DNA of 62,000 nt, from positions 424,978 through 486,977 of the forward strand of contig RPFO01000542.1 of assembly GCA_009746045.1 (NCBI GenBank), written 5' to 3'. Position 1 is the stretch's first letter, and every line of letters starts with the position of its first letter. Source of the stretch: Mesostigma viride (Eukaryota > Streptophyta > Mesostigmatophyceae > Mesostigmatales > Mesostigmataceae). A model generated the notes under the pieces. That model worked only from the letters and a program-made list of their open reading frames with translations. It did no database searches and had not been told where the DNA came from. The position numbers and the translations under genes were made by a program. Positions 37,206 through 45,573 of the stretch are shown piece after piece.

Positions 37206-37619
37206 TCACTCCTCGCGTTCCATCGCGGGTCTCTGCAGGACGCGACGTCTCCCGGTCGCCGCCGTCGCCGCAGCGGCCGCCGCAGCGGCCGCCTGGCGCG
37301 CACGGATATCGGCGGCCGCGGCGTCCACCGCGTCGAACATGTCGCGATACGGGTCGCTCTGACCCCCCTCCCAAAACGGAACTTCGGGGGCGAACCAGGA
37401 GTTCGAGGACGGGACCACGCCCTCGAGCGAGTTGCGAGACGGGTCGGGGTCCGCGAGCGAGTCGATGAACGCGTCGAACTCGGCCATGAGCGCCGCATTT
37501 TCCGCGATCCGACGCCGCGCCTCCTCCGCCGACGGCTGCTTCACCTTGTGACGCCGGACTCCCTTGCGCGCCGTCTTGGCCCGCTTTCTGCTGTCGCTCG
37601 TCACCGCAGGATGCGTCAT
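37206..37619 (-). CDS. Leader-bearing small protein with alanine run
   Basis: 137 residues from ATG 37619. Leader SDSRKRAKTARKGVRRHKVK, then QPSAEEARRRIAENAALM; the RAG is replaced by KQP. The end contains an Ala run encoded by GCG/GCC repeats, in a helix from about residue 100. Preferred over the 37733 start because that extension is pure Arg/Gly. Confidence 0.6.
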   Translation of the reverse strand: MTHPAVTSDSRKRAKTARKGVRRHKVKQPSAEEARRRIAENAALMAEFDAFIDSLADPDPSRNSLEGVVPSSNSWFAPEVPFWEGGQSDPYRDMFDAVDAAAADIRARQAAAAAAAAATAATGRRRVLQRPAMEREE

Positions 37620-37659
37620 ACCTCGTACATTCCGTCCAGATTTTATTCGGGAACGCCCG

Positions 37660-38194
37660 TCACGCGGACGCCGGCTTCGACGTCTTCTTCGTCCTCCTCT
37701 TCTTCCGCCTGTCGCGCCGCTTCTCCCTGACACACACCTCGTCCGTCATCCTCACGCGGTAACGCGCTCTCGCGCCGGAGCCCCTCCGCCACGTGACGAC
37801 CGGGTCGCACGACGACCCCGGCCGCGACGGCGCCCTCTTGGCCGGCCCGTCCCGATTACGGCGCGGGGGGGCGGCGGGGACGGCGCGCGGCCCTTCCCGA
37901 ACCCCATCGGGGGCGGCGGGGGGGCGCGGGCGCGGGAGCCATGGCGTACCTGAACCTCCGTCTCCGCACGAGTTGCGACCGAATCGGCGCCGCGCCGTAC
38001 GCGCGAGGCGCACCGTACGCCCACGCCGCGACCGGTCCGTATCCCCACGTCTGCGTCTCGGCGTACGCTTCCGGGACGTACGGCGCTTCGTCCGCGTGCA
38101 TGGGCATTTCCGCGTCCTCTCCTTGTCCGCCCGCATCGCCCGCTCTCATCCCGTGTCGCACAGGTCCGCGTCGGACGCGTCTCATCCTTTCCAT
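37660..38194 (-). CDS. Leader-bearing protein with Tyr/Ala-rich middle (two apparent frameshifts)
   Basis: The start at 38194 gives MRRVRRGPVRHGMRAGDAGG, a good leader copy, then an unusual TWGYGPVAAWAYGAPRAYG stretch. Two runs of seven G (37918-37924 and 37865-37871) each need one extra base to keep a sensible Pro-rich linker and reach the basic C-terminus ending 37660 (REKRRDRRKKRRTKKTS). The joined length is about 178 residues. A divergent plus gene starts at 38240. Confidence 0.55.
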
Positions 38195-38211
38195 AACCGC
38201 GGGAGATTTAT

Positions 38212-38219
38212 TTTGGCGC
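38212..38219. promoter_or_regulatory. E2F-like octamer TTTGGCGC between two leader genes
   Basis: Sits 20 bp before the 38240 start and 18 bp after the 38194 divergent start, in the word TTTATTTTGGCGCGCATACAG (given here as separate parts TTTATT and TTGGCGCGCATACAG). Confidence 0.4.
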
Positions 38220-38239
38220 GCATACAGTAGAATCGCGCC

Positions 38240-38803
38240 ATGCCCGCTCCGAGGAAGAAGGGGGCCGGCAAGAAGAAGAGCGCGGCCAAGGGAGCGGCGA
38301 CGAAGAGACGGACGAGAAGACACGTGGCCCGAGCGGGCGCTGCGACACGAGCGCGCGTGGGAGCCGACGCGGACCGTAACGCCTATATCGTGCCGAGACC
38401 CGACCCGCTCTCCCCCGAGTCCGCGGGCGCGCAGATGGCCGCGAGGGCGCGAGAGGCGAGGCCGAGTTCCGTGCCCCCCATGTACTACACGGAGGAGCAG
38501 CGCGGCATGAGCGAGTTCCGGGACGGGGAGCCGTCGCGTCGAAGGTTCCTCCTGAGGCGAGCGCTCGTCCGAGACGGATACCGGGCCGACGAGGCGAGCG
38601 ACGCGGCGGGGAACGTCGTCCGTCTGGCGAAATGGCACGACGACGTCGAGAGGCGTCTGGGCGATTACCTGCGTTGGAGTCGGTTGGACGACGCGACTCG
38701 GGCGGTCGCTCCCAGGCCGAACATCGAAGAGGTCGTGCCCCTTCGCAACGACGTCATCGGCTCGCCCGGAGCCGAGGAATGGGGCCTCTTGGAGGAGTGG
38801 TAA
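38240..38803 (+). CDS. Leader-bearing TEEQR-family protein, copy 1 (Lys-rich leader)
   Basis: 187 residues. A Lys/Ala-rich leader ends TKRRTRRHVARAGAAT. The body contains YTEEQRGMSEFRDGEP, LRRALVRDGYRADEASDAAG and LGDYLRWSRLDDATRAVAPR. The same motif order occurs in 38858-39469 and 45574-46083, defining a three-member family not known to me. All-helical by eye. The gene shares its promoter region with the divergent 37660-38194. Confidence 0.75.
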   Translation: MPAPRKKGAGKKKSAAKGAATKRRTRRHVARAGAATRARVGADADRNAYIVPRPDPLSPESAGAQMAARAREARPSSVPPMYYTEEQRGMSEFRDGEPSRRRFLLRRALVRDGYRADEASDAAGNVVRLAKWHDDVERRLGDYLRWSRLDDATRAVAPRPNIEEVVPLRNDVIGSPGAEEWGLLEEW

Positions 38804-38857
38804 ACGGGGCGGGCGGAGATAATTGTCTTCGCAGTCCCTAGTAGCGAGTGCGGAATC

Positions 38858-39469
38858 ATGAGGTGCGGAGGACGCACGAAACGGGGAGGGAGATGCGCGA
38901 ACAACACGAGAGGCGGGCCGTGTCGCTTGCACGCCCGCACGCGGACGGTCGCGAGGAGGTCGCGCTCGCACGCGGCGAGGGCCGGCGAGGTCAGCCGCGA
39001 CGTCGTCGGCGGCGACGCGTACCTGTGGCCGCGTCCGGGCGCCGAGGTCGCGATCCCGGACCCGCCGGAGGCCCCGTGGGGCGGGAACCGGCCGAGAGGG
39101 ACCCCGGGCTACCTGCAGACGGAGGAACAGCGAGCCGTCGGCGAGTACAGGGCCGGCCGGCGACTGGAAGCGTACGATCGCAGGATCAAGGTGCTGGCGG
39201 ACGCGCTCGAGAGGGACGGATACCCGCGGGCGATGGCCCTCGATTCGGCGGAAGAACTCGTGGCGGCCACCAACAACAGGCGGAGGGTCGGCGTCCTCGT
39301 GTCGGCGTACCTCGACTGGGCCGAGCTCGGCGACGCGGAGAGGGAACGGACCCGGCGGCCCCTCGTCGAGACCGCGATGCACGACGCGGAAGTGGACGCG
39401 TGGGGGGAGATTCGCCGAGAGCCGTCCCGGCATCGGGCGGCGGTCGCGTGGCGTTTTTATCGCATGTAG
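38858..39469 (+). CDS. Leader-bearing TEEQR-family protein, copy 2 (zinc-type leader)
   Basis: 203 residues. The leader is of the C-C-C-H kind: RCGGRTKRGGRCANNTRGGP, CRLH, then RRSRSHAARAGEVSRD. The body matches copies 1 and 3 (QTEEQRAVGEYRAG, ADALERDGYPRAMALDSAEE, VSAYLDWAELGDAERERTRR). Thus the same body domain is fitted with a different leader class, which argues that the leader is an exchangeable module. Confidence 0.75.
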   Translation: MRCGGRTKRGGRCANNTRGGPCRLHARTRTVARRSRSHAARAGEVSRDVVGGDAYLWPRPGAEVAIPDPPEAPWGGNRPRGTPGYLQTEEQRAVGEYRAGRRLEAYDRRIKVLADALERDGYPRAMALDSAEELVAATNNRRRVGVLVSAYLDWAELGDAERERTRRPLVETAMHDAEVDAWGEIRREPSRHRAAVAWRFYRM

Positions 39470-39489
39470 TCGGTATACGCACGGATACG

Positions 39490-40445
39490 ATGAGGTGCGT
39501 TCGCAAAACGTTGGCGGGTAATCCGTGTCGCAACCGGGCGCGGACGGGGCGGAAGACGTGCGGGACGCACGCCCCCGCGACCCGCGGGGGGAGACGACTC
39601 CGCCACAGGATGAGAGCTGGAGAGCTGACATGGGGCGAATTGGCGGAGGTGCGCGACGGACCTCCCCCCGCGGGCGCCCGATCCCGATCGATGACGAGGA
39701 GGACGTCGCGAACGCTCATAACCTTGTCGCGATGGCGTACGACCCCGACGCGGTCGACGCGACGCCGATCATGGACGACATCCCCATGGCCATCCCCAGG
39801 CCGGAACAGCCCCCTATCCCGCGTTCCATGGGGGAATGGACCGCGAAAGACGTGAGGGATTACCAGAAGATGAAGAAGGCGAGATATACGAGACAGAAAA
39901 ACGATCTGGCCAAACTCGAAGCCGACGAGCTCGCTCGCCCCGAATATTACGAGAACGCGAAAGGGGGGCCGGGGAGCAAAGGCCTGACGTGGTACGGAAC
40001 GAGCCAAGCCAGTCAAGACAAGCAGCGAGAGGACGCGAGGAAGCTGGAGGAGACGAGGCGGAAACAGAGGGAAAGAAATCAACGACGGAAAGAAAAGATG
40101 CAAGAAACGAGACTCGAAGACCTCGAGCCGCACGCGTCGGACGAGACCCTCAAGGAGGTGGAGCGGTTGCGGACGTTGGCCGAGATCCGGAAGAAGCGCG
40201 AGCTCGAGTCCAAGAGGGAAGAAGCGGCGAAAAGGAGGGGAATTTTGCCCCCCTCCCCGCCCGCCCCGCCCGCCCCGTCCGTCCCCGTGACACCGAACCA
40301 GCTTTCGAATTATGGACGGTTCGGGTTGAATACGGAGGCGGAACAGGAGGCGAGGAAGTACTTGCGAGACTTGAGGGCGTACGAGGCCGAGGTGCGCCGG
40401 CGCTTTAACGAAGGGGAGATTTTCATGCCCCTCCCAGGTACCTAG
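39490..40445 (+). CDS. Leader-bearing coiled-coil protein (zinc-type leader; one apparent frameshift)
   Basis: Starts MRCVRKTLAGNPCRNRARTG, then KTCGTH and GRRLRHRMRAGELTWGE. One added C in the run 39664-39669 connects to the frame ending 40445 (IDDEEDVANAHNLVAMAYDP, then a long Arg/Glu/Lys helix with ERNQRRKEKMQETRLEDLE, a Pro-rich linker, and a final YLRDLRAYEAEVRRRFNEGE). Joined length about 318 residues. Probable coiled-coil scaffold; function unknown. Confidence 0.65.
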
Positions 40446-41377
40446 TTACGCGGGTATATATTTAGCACGGACGCGACCTTTGCACCGCCGCGTCGAGTGC
40501 CGCGCGCATCTGCGTCTCCCCCCGTCACCGGGTTCGTGCACCACCGGCGGGCCTTGGCGTTCCAGACGTCGCAATGACGGCGGCGGACGCAGTGCTGGTT
40601 GGCGCACCCGTGCCCCGTGCACGCCCTCATGATCCTGTCCGGGGTGGACGCCATATCGACCCAGGTCCCGTCACTGTCGTCCTCGACCTCCATGCCGAGC
40701 GTCTTGTAGTAGTCCACGAGCTTCATGTTGTTTTGGATTTCGCCGCCCCTCTCCCACATCAAGTCGTAGGGGTCGCTGCCGGGGGGTAATTGTTCCATTT
40801 CTTCCTCCAGCTTGCGCGCCGTGGCGGGGTACTTATCGATGAGACTCCAGGGCTCGTCGGTCGTGGCGTTGTCGGGGTCGGGTGATACGTATCTCGCTTT
40901 TCTCCCCCCCGTGCTCGCGACCGCGGACAGAGACACCCTCCCGTGGACGGGGTCTTCCATGTATCTCCTGTTGGCGTCGACGCCTCTCCAGAAGATTTCT
41001 TTGCCGAGACCGCTCATGGCGTCCTTTTCTCCCTGGCTCGCGTGATCCGACATCGAGTTGTTCTTGGCCGTGTTCACTTCGAACTGGGCGTAATACAACC
41101 CGTTGTCTTTGTTATTTATCACCATCAGGTATCCCAAATTGTCGGCGTTATCCCGGAGAGCGGTCTGCGGGTAGTTATCCGGGTAACGGATCACCACGTC
41201 CCTCGAAGGGTTCCCATAGACCCACCGCGGCCTGTACGTAAAATCCAGGGGGTAATTGCGTCCGTCGAGCGCTATGGACCGCCCCGTGGCGTGTCTCTCG
41301 TGCTCGTCGTCGGCCCTCCCCCGTTTGGACGAGGTCATGGTCCTCACGCCGTGCCCGACCCTTTTCGCGCGCCCCAT
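40442..41377 (-). CDS. GNAT-like protein with Cys-rich tail, paralogue of 31320-31988
   Basis: 311 residues. The N-terminus GRAKRVGHGVRTMTSSKRGR is a degenerate leader. The core shares GLGKEIFWRGV and NMKLVDYYKTLGMEV with the 31320-31988 protein. A Cys/His-rich stretch follows (CTGHGCANQHCVRRRHCDVW, then RRWCTNP). The acetyltransferase fold is inferred from the paralogue. Lies just left of the fold-back repeat. Confidence 0.6.
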   Translation of the reverse strand: MGRAKRVGHGVRTMTSSKRGRADDEHERHATGRSIALDGRNYPLDFTYRPRWVYGNPSRDVVIRYPDNYPQTALRDNADNLGYLMVINNKDNGLYYAQFEVNTAKNNSMSDHASQGEKDAMSGLGKEIFWRGVDANRRYMEDPVHGRVSLSAVASTGGRKARYVSPDPDNATTDEPWSLIDKYPATARKLEEEMEQLPPGSDPYDLMWERGGEIQNNMKLVDYYKTLGMEVEDDSDGTWVDMASTPDRIMRACTGHGCANQHCVRRRHCDVWNAKARRWCTNPVTGGDADARGTRRGGAKVASVLNIYPRN

Positions 41378-41401
41378 AACACTCCTTATTACTGACGCGT
41401 T

Positions 41402-42333
41402 TTTTATGTTATGCTAACGGCGGCATTAGAATGTAATCGACATAGGAGTAATGCTGACACCCGTACCGTTACCACCATACCACCATACCACCAAAAAGTC
41501 CTCTTGAAAAAAGTTGGATACAATGGCGCGACCCCTGGTTTGCGTTGCTATTTATAGAATGTAATCAACATGAGAGTAATACTGACACCCGTACCGTTAC
41601 CACCATACCACCATACCACCAAAAAGTCCTCTTGAAAAAAGTTGGATACAATGGCGCGACCCCTGGTTTGCGTTGCTATTTATAGAATGTAATCAACATG
41701 AGAGTAATACTGACACCCGTACCGTTACCACCATACCACCATACCACCAAAAAGTCCTCTTGAAAAAAGTTGGATACAATGGTGCGACCCCTGGTTTGCG
41801 TTGCTATTTTTAGTTATCTCATTAGTTAAACTATCTTTTGCCCAAATTGTGTTAGCTTTTTTTCACCATAAATTTTATGGTGAAATTTTTAAAGTATAAA
41901 ACACGCGGGCATATCGGCTATTTTTAGAAACGCAAACCAGGGGTCGTGCCATTGTATCCAACTTTTTTCAAGTGGACTTTTTGGTGGTATGGTGGTATGG
42001 TGGTAACGGTACGGGTGTCAGAATAAACACAGAACATGCAATAGTTACTATTTTTAGAAACGCAAACCAGGGGTCGCGCCATTGTATCCAACTTTTTTCA
42101 AGTGGACTTTTTGGTGGTATGGTGGTATGGTGGTAACGGTACGGGTGTCAGAATAAACACAGAACATGCAATAGTTACTATTTTTAGAAACGCAAACCAG
42201 GGGTCGCGCCATTGTATCCAACTTTTTTCAAGAGGACTTTTTGGTGGTATGGTGGTATGGTGGTAACGGTACGGGTGTCAGCATTACTCCTATGTCGATT
42301 ACATTCTAATGCCGCCGTTAGCATAACATAAAA
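41402..42333. repeat. Fold-back inverted repeat built of three tandem units per arm
   Basis: Left arm 41402-41802 has three tandem units of 128 bp; right arm 41929-42333 has three inverted units of about 130 bp. The outer 60 bp (TTTTATGTTATGCTAACGGC and onward) are perfectly inverted at the two ends. Each unit contains CCATACCACCATACCACC, a GAAAAAAGTTGGATACAATG word and CGACCCCTGGTTTGCGTTGC. The AT-rich centre has its own hairpin, TTTCACCATAAA/TTTATGGTGAAA (41861-41885). No gene inside. Could be a fold-back/MITE-like element, an origin, or a resolved hairpin. Confidence 0.9.
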
Positions 42334-42435
42334 CTGTAACGGTTTCGACCCGCCGACGGCGTCCAGGTACCGTTCGCGCGCATCCTCGTATGGCGTTTAT
42401 AGGAGACGGCGAAATGTTTTCGACGTCGTAAAAAC
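42334..42435. other. Spacer between the inverted repeat and the F-box gene
   Basis: No gene seen. Contains CGGTTTCGACCCGCCGACGG and AT-poor sequence up to the stop of 42436-43377. Confidence 0.4.
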
Positions 42436-43377
42436 TCAATCGTCGCGGTGCCAGAACGCGCGGTCCTGCAGCCGGTCGCCGCGGGTCCGCATGACCGCCA
42501 TGCGCTCCGTGGCGCCGCGGTCGCGCTGCGGGAGCCCGAGGCGCATGAGCAGGGCCTTGCGCTCGGCGGCGTACGGGCCGTTCGCGTCCAAGGGGCTGCG
42601 GTCGGGGCGCTCCATGTGCCGGGCGTACGCCGCGTTGTGGGCCGCGTCCTGGCTGTCCACCCAGAAGTCCTCGATCGCGTCGCCCACGAGGCGGCGCGTC
42701 TCCGCCAGAGGCGCCCGCTGGAGCGCCGTCGTCTGCGGCCTGCGGCGCCGCGTGGCTCGCAGCCGGGGGAGGGACACGTCCGAGTCGGGGATGACGGGCC
42801 AGACGGGGAGGGAGGGGACGTGCGGCGTCCTGTCGAAGAAGGGGTCGACCCACGCGGGCGGGCGCTCCAACAGCCCCCTTGTCCTCGTGGCGAACGCGTT
42901 CATCTTCGCGGCCCTCTGGGTGGCGATCTCCATCGCCTCCCACGCCCGCTGCCGGTCGATCTTGTGGCTGGCCAGGGCGGCGCCCAAGGGGTCGTCCCCG
43001 TCGTACGACCGGTTGATGCGTTTGAGCATGGCGATCTCGACGTCCCCCCCGTGCTGCTTCCCCAGCTCGGCCGTGCGTTTCGCGAGTCGGAACGTCCGCA
43101 CGCGTTTGTGCTGGCGGCGGAACTCCGGCACGGTCGCGTCCCTCTTCCGCTTGCCGATGTGCGGGATGCGGTCGTGCACGAGCTTCAGCATGCCCTTGCT
43201 CGTGGAGGCCAGGTTCCCCAGCGCCCTCCCGCTCTCCTGCTCGCCCACGCGGTCGATGATTTTGTACAGGATATCGTCCGGCAGTCGCTCCATGGGGAAG
43301 TGGTCCTCGGGCCGCGTCACGACGCCGGCCCTGGCCGCGTGTCTCTTCTTCGCCGCCGTCTTGCGCTTCGGAGGCAT
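42436..43377 (-). CDS. Leader-bearing F-box protein
   Basis: 313 residues. Leader MPPKRKTAAKKRHAARAGVV, then an F-box at about residues 27-70 (FPMERLPDDILYKIIDRVGE, GNLASTSKGMLKLVHDRIP). The middle is helical; the C-terminal 85 residues (IEDFWVDSQDAAHNAAYARH to RLQDRAFWHRDD) recur in the neighbouring 43417-43911 gene. The F-box suggests docking to Skp1/cullin ubiquitin ligases. Ends about 100 bp from the fold-back repeat. Confidence 0.8.
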   Translation of the reverse strand: MPPKRKTAAKKRHAARAGVVTRPEDHFPMERLPDDILYKIIDRVGEQESGRALGNLASTSKGMLKLVHDRIPHIGKRKRDATVPEFRRQHKRVRTFRLAKRTAELGKQHGGDVEIAMLKRINRSYDGDDPLGAALASHKIDRQRAWEAMEIATQRAAKMNAFATRTRGLLERPPAWVDPFFDRTPHVPSLPVWPVIPDSDVSLPRLRATRRRRPQTTALQRAPLAETRRLVGDAIEDFWVDSQDAAHNAAYARHMERPDRSPLDANGPYAAERKALLMRLGLPQRDRGATERMAVMRTRGDRLQDRAFWHRDD

Positions 43378-43416
43378 TCGCTATACAAACGTCTTTGATA
43401 AGTTTGGGAGGGCGGA

Positions 43417-43911
43417 TCAGTAGTCGATGGTCCAGAACTGCGGGTCCTGCAGCCGCCCGCCCTGCGTGCGCTTGATGGCCAGGTGCTCGGTCAACTGGTC
43501 CCTCTTGTCAGGATACCCGTGCATGAGGCGCAGGTCGTCTCGCCGGGCCTGGTCGTAGGCGTTGTTGAGGGGCGGCGGGTTCGCGGCCGCGCTGTACCAC
43601 GCGTACGCCTTGTTGTGAGCGGAGTCCTGGCTCCCGACCCAGTAATCCGCGATATCCTCTGACATGGCGCGGCGCGCGTCCCCTAGAACCTTGCGCTCGT
43701 CCGCCGTGGTTTGCGGCAGAGTCTCCATGCTTCTGACGAGCTCGCGCTTACTCACGAACTGGTTCGGGAAGGAGGGGTACGGGATCCAGGGCCGCGCGTG
43801 CGCGTACGGACGCGTGTCTCGGAACGGGTCCCTCCAGCCGGGGCCTCCATAAAACCGTGGTATGGTGGTATGGTGGTAATTCCGCATATGACAGAATAAA
43901 TGTGTTCGCAT
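43417..43911 (-). CDS. Truncated paralogue of the neighbouring F-box protein
   Basis: 164 residues. From about residue 25 on it aligns with the C-terminal half of 42436-43377 (GWRDPFRDTRPY, IADYWVGSQDSAHNKAYAWY, RTQGGRLQDPQFW). It lacks both leader and F-box. Its first residues (RNYHHTTIP) are encoded by TACCACCATACCACCATACC, the same word as in the fold-back element. So the 5' part was probably replaced by repeat DNA after a tandem duplication. An internal start is possible. May be a non-functional remnant. Confidence 0.6.
   Translation of the reverse strand: MRTHLFCHMRNYHHTTIPRFYGGPGWRDPFRDTRPYAHARPWIPYPSFPNQFVSKRELVRSMETLPQTTADERKVLGDARRAMSEDIADYWVGSQDSAHNKAYAWYSAAANPPPLNNAYDQARRDDLRLMHGYPDKRDQLTEHLAIKRTQGGRLQDPQFWTIDY
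43856..43900. repeat. Solo fragment of the fold-back repeat unit
   Basis: GTGGTATGGTGGTATGGTGG followed by TAATTCCGCATATGACAGAATAAATG parallels the right-arm unit (GGTATGGTGGTATGGTGGTA... GTCAGAATAAACAC) with an internal deletion. It lies exactly at the 5' break of the truncated F-box paralogue. Confidence 0.6.
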
Positions 43912-44032
43912 GCATTTTTTTTTATTATTATTTCAATCGAATACAATTAAAGTTAAGAATACATTTCGTCATCAATCGATCCAGGTGTAGCGGGCAATGC
44001 CTTCACTCTCTACGACAGCACTATCTACGAAT

Positions 44033-45295
44033 TCACTTCTTGATGTCGAAGCCCGCGAAGAAGCTGCGGACGAAGCGTCCGTCCGGAATCTTGGTCCTCT
44101 TGTCACAGAAGCGGAATCCAAGCTCCTGGAAGACGGACGCGAGGAGGGGGTTGGACGTGTGTTTGGTGTGGGCGAGCTTCGGCATCTTAAGGAAGTCCAC
44201 GAACAGCGCCTTGCGCAGATCGCCGGCCGAGATGGACTTGTCGGCGCCGACATCGCACTTCTGCTCGACGAAAATGCGGGCGACGCAGCCGAGGGCGGTC
44301 TTGGTGTCGAACTTGGCATACGATTCCGTCTCGAGCCCCTCGGGTGCCGCGACCCACGGATCCATGTCCTGCTCGAACTCCATGGTCGGCCAATCCTGGA
44401 ATTTCCAGCAAGTGTAGAACACGTCCTCGTCCTCCTCCCTGGGCAGGAAGGGGTAGCGGGCGTAGAGCTTGTCGGAGAGCTCGGCCCTGTACGCGTTCAG
44501 CCAGTCGAGCAGGATCTGGGGGTAGCGCACGAAGTGGAACGAGTGGGTCACGTCGCGCATGAACTCCTTCGGCCAGTCGGGGTGCGCGTCCTGCCAGTCG
44601 AACAGTCTCGCGGTCTTCTCGTCTTTCACGGCGTTGCGCACGCCCCTGTACCAGAAGTACCCGGGCCAAGTGCCGGAGTAGGCGTTCAGGGGCTGGACGT
44701 CCTCGCTGTCCTCCAGATCGATGTGGAAGTCGGGCACGTCCAGGTCCATGAACAGGAGGGTGTTGATGTGGAGGAACACCTGGTAGAAGACGGTGGCCTC
44801 GGGCTTCTCCTTCACGACGACGAGACTCTTGACCGAGTCGGGCTCCAGCGCGAGCGGCTCCTTCACCAGGTCGAAGTTGACGTTCATGTGGGCCATGGCG
44901 CCCTTGTGGAGCTGCCCCTGGATGCGGAAGTCCGGCGCGCTGAAGTAGTCCATCACGCGGCTCCAGAAGTTCTGGTGCTTGTTGTAATCGCGGATGAGCG
45001 CGAGCGCGGGCTCGTCGGTGATGCCGGAGAGCCTGGCCAGCGTCTCGAGCGCTTCGAAGAAAGGCGGCGTGGGACACATCTCCTCCCACCCGGTGAAGTA
45101 GACGCGGCCGGAGCGCACGAAGGCCCCGAACGCGCAGGCGGCCATCGCCTCGCTCGCGGTGGGAGGCGCGCGGACGGTCTTCTCGGGCGCGGTCAGGAGC
45201 TTGCGCGCCGTCGCCTCGCTGATGGAGAACTTCTTGTCGATCGGCCACGAGGCCGTCCTGAAAAAGCTGGAGGAAACCGCGTCGGATCCCCTCAT
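44033..45295 (-). CDS. 420-residue protein of unknown function with possible winged-helix C-terminus
   Basis: Start at ATG 45295 chosen because upstream codons lie in promoter repeats. Globular throughout, Phe/Trp/Tyr-rich (WEEMCPTPPFFEALETLARL, NAYSGTWPGYFWYRGVRNAV, DVFYTCWKFQDWPTMEFEQD). The last 85 residues (CVARIFVEQKCDVGADKSIS, AGDLRKALFVDFLKM, VFQELGFRFC) resemble the small C-terminal DNA-binding region often found in viral primase-helicases, where a helix precedes a Leu-Gly-Phe turn; this is a weak, by-eye likeness. Divergent from 45574. No catalytic motif found. Confidence 0.7.
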   Translation of the reverse strand: MRGSDAVSSSFFRTASWPIDKKFSISEATARKLLTAPEKTVRAPPTASEAMAACAFGAFVRSGRVYFTGWEEMCPTPPFFEALETLARLSGITDEPALALIRDYNKHQNFWSRVMDYFSAPDFRIQGQLHKGAMAHMNVNFDLVKEPLALEPDSVKSLVVVKEKPEATVFYQVFLHINTLLFMDLDVPDFHIDLEDSEDVQPLNAYSGTWPGYFWYRGVRNAVKDEKTARLFDWQDAHPDWPKEFMRDVTHSFHFVRYPQILLDWLNAYRAELSDKLYARYPFLPREEDEDVFYTCWKFQDWPTMEFEQDMDPWVAAPEGLETESYAKFDTKTALGCVARIFVEQKCDVGADKSISAGDLRKALFVDFLKMPKLAHTKHTSNPLLASVFQELGFRFCDKRTKIPDGRFVRSFFAGFDIKK

Positions 45296-45573
45296 GGCTA
45301 TGGTGGAAGCTTTCGCTGGGAGAGTGTTGTTGCTGAGGTGAGTGAGGTCCTGAGGTGGTGAGAGGCCTTTTATCCTCTGGGCGGAGGCCCTCTGCAAAAG
45401 GGAGGGAAAAAAAGGGGGGAATTTTGGGCGGGAAATCCCACCCTCGTTAAGTTAACCTTCTTGGAGGGAATGGAACCTTCTGGAAGCCCTGTGAAAAAAG
45501 GCGGGAAAACCCTCGTTAAGTTAACCGCCACCGAGTGCAAGTAATTATAATATCGTGTGTACGATATAAAGTC
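45296..45573. promoter_or_regulatory. Divergent promoter with two E2F-like sites and a canonical heat-shock-like element
   Basis: GCGGGAAA at 45428-45435 and 45501-45508 are each followed by CCCTCGTTAAGTTAACC (45443-45459 and 45511-45527), forming a direct repeat. Between them, GGAACCTTCTGGAAG (45472-45486) is an exact three-unit nGAAnnTTCnnGAAn array. CCTTCTGGAAGCC is shared with 12346-12358. GATATAAA lies just before the 45574 start. Confidence 0.6.

Noticed and set aside
37856-39631. A 591-codon minus-strand frame across 38-39.6 kb
   Set aside because: Only its last 110 or so codons (from 38194) look real; the rest is antisense to the two TEEQR-family genes.
41360-41377. An E2F-like TTTCGCGC octamer at the start of the 40442-41377 gene
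   Set aside because: It lies inside codons for the first residues, not in intergenic DNA, so it was left out of the promoter count.
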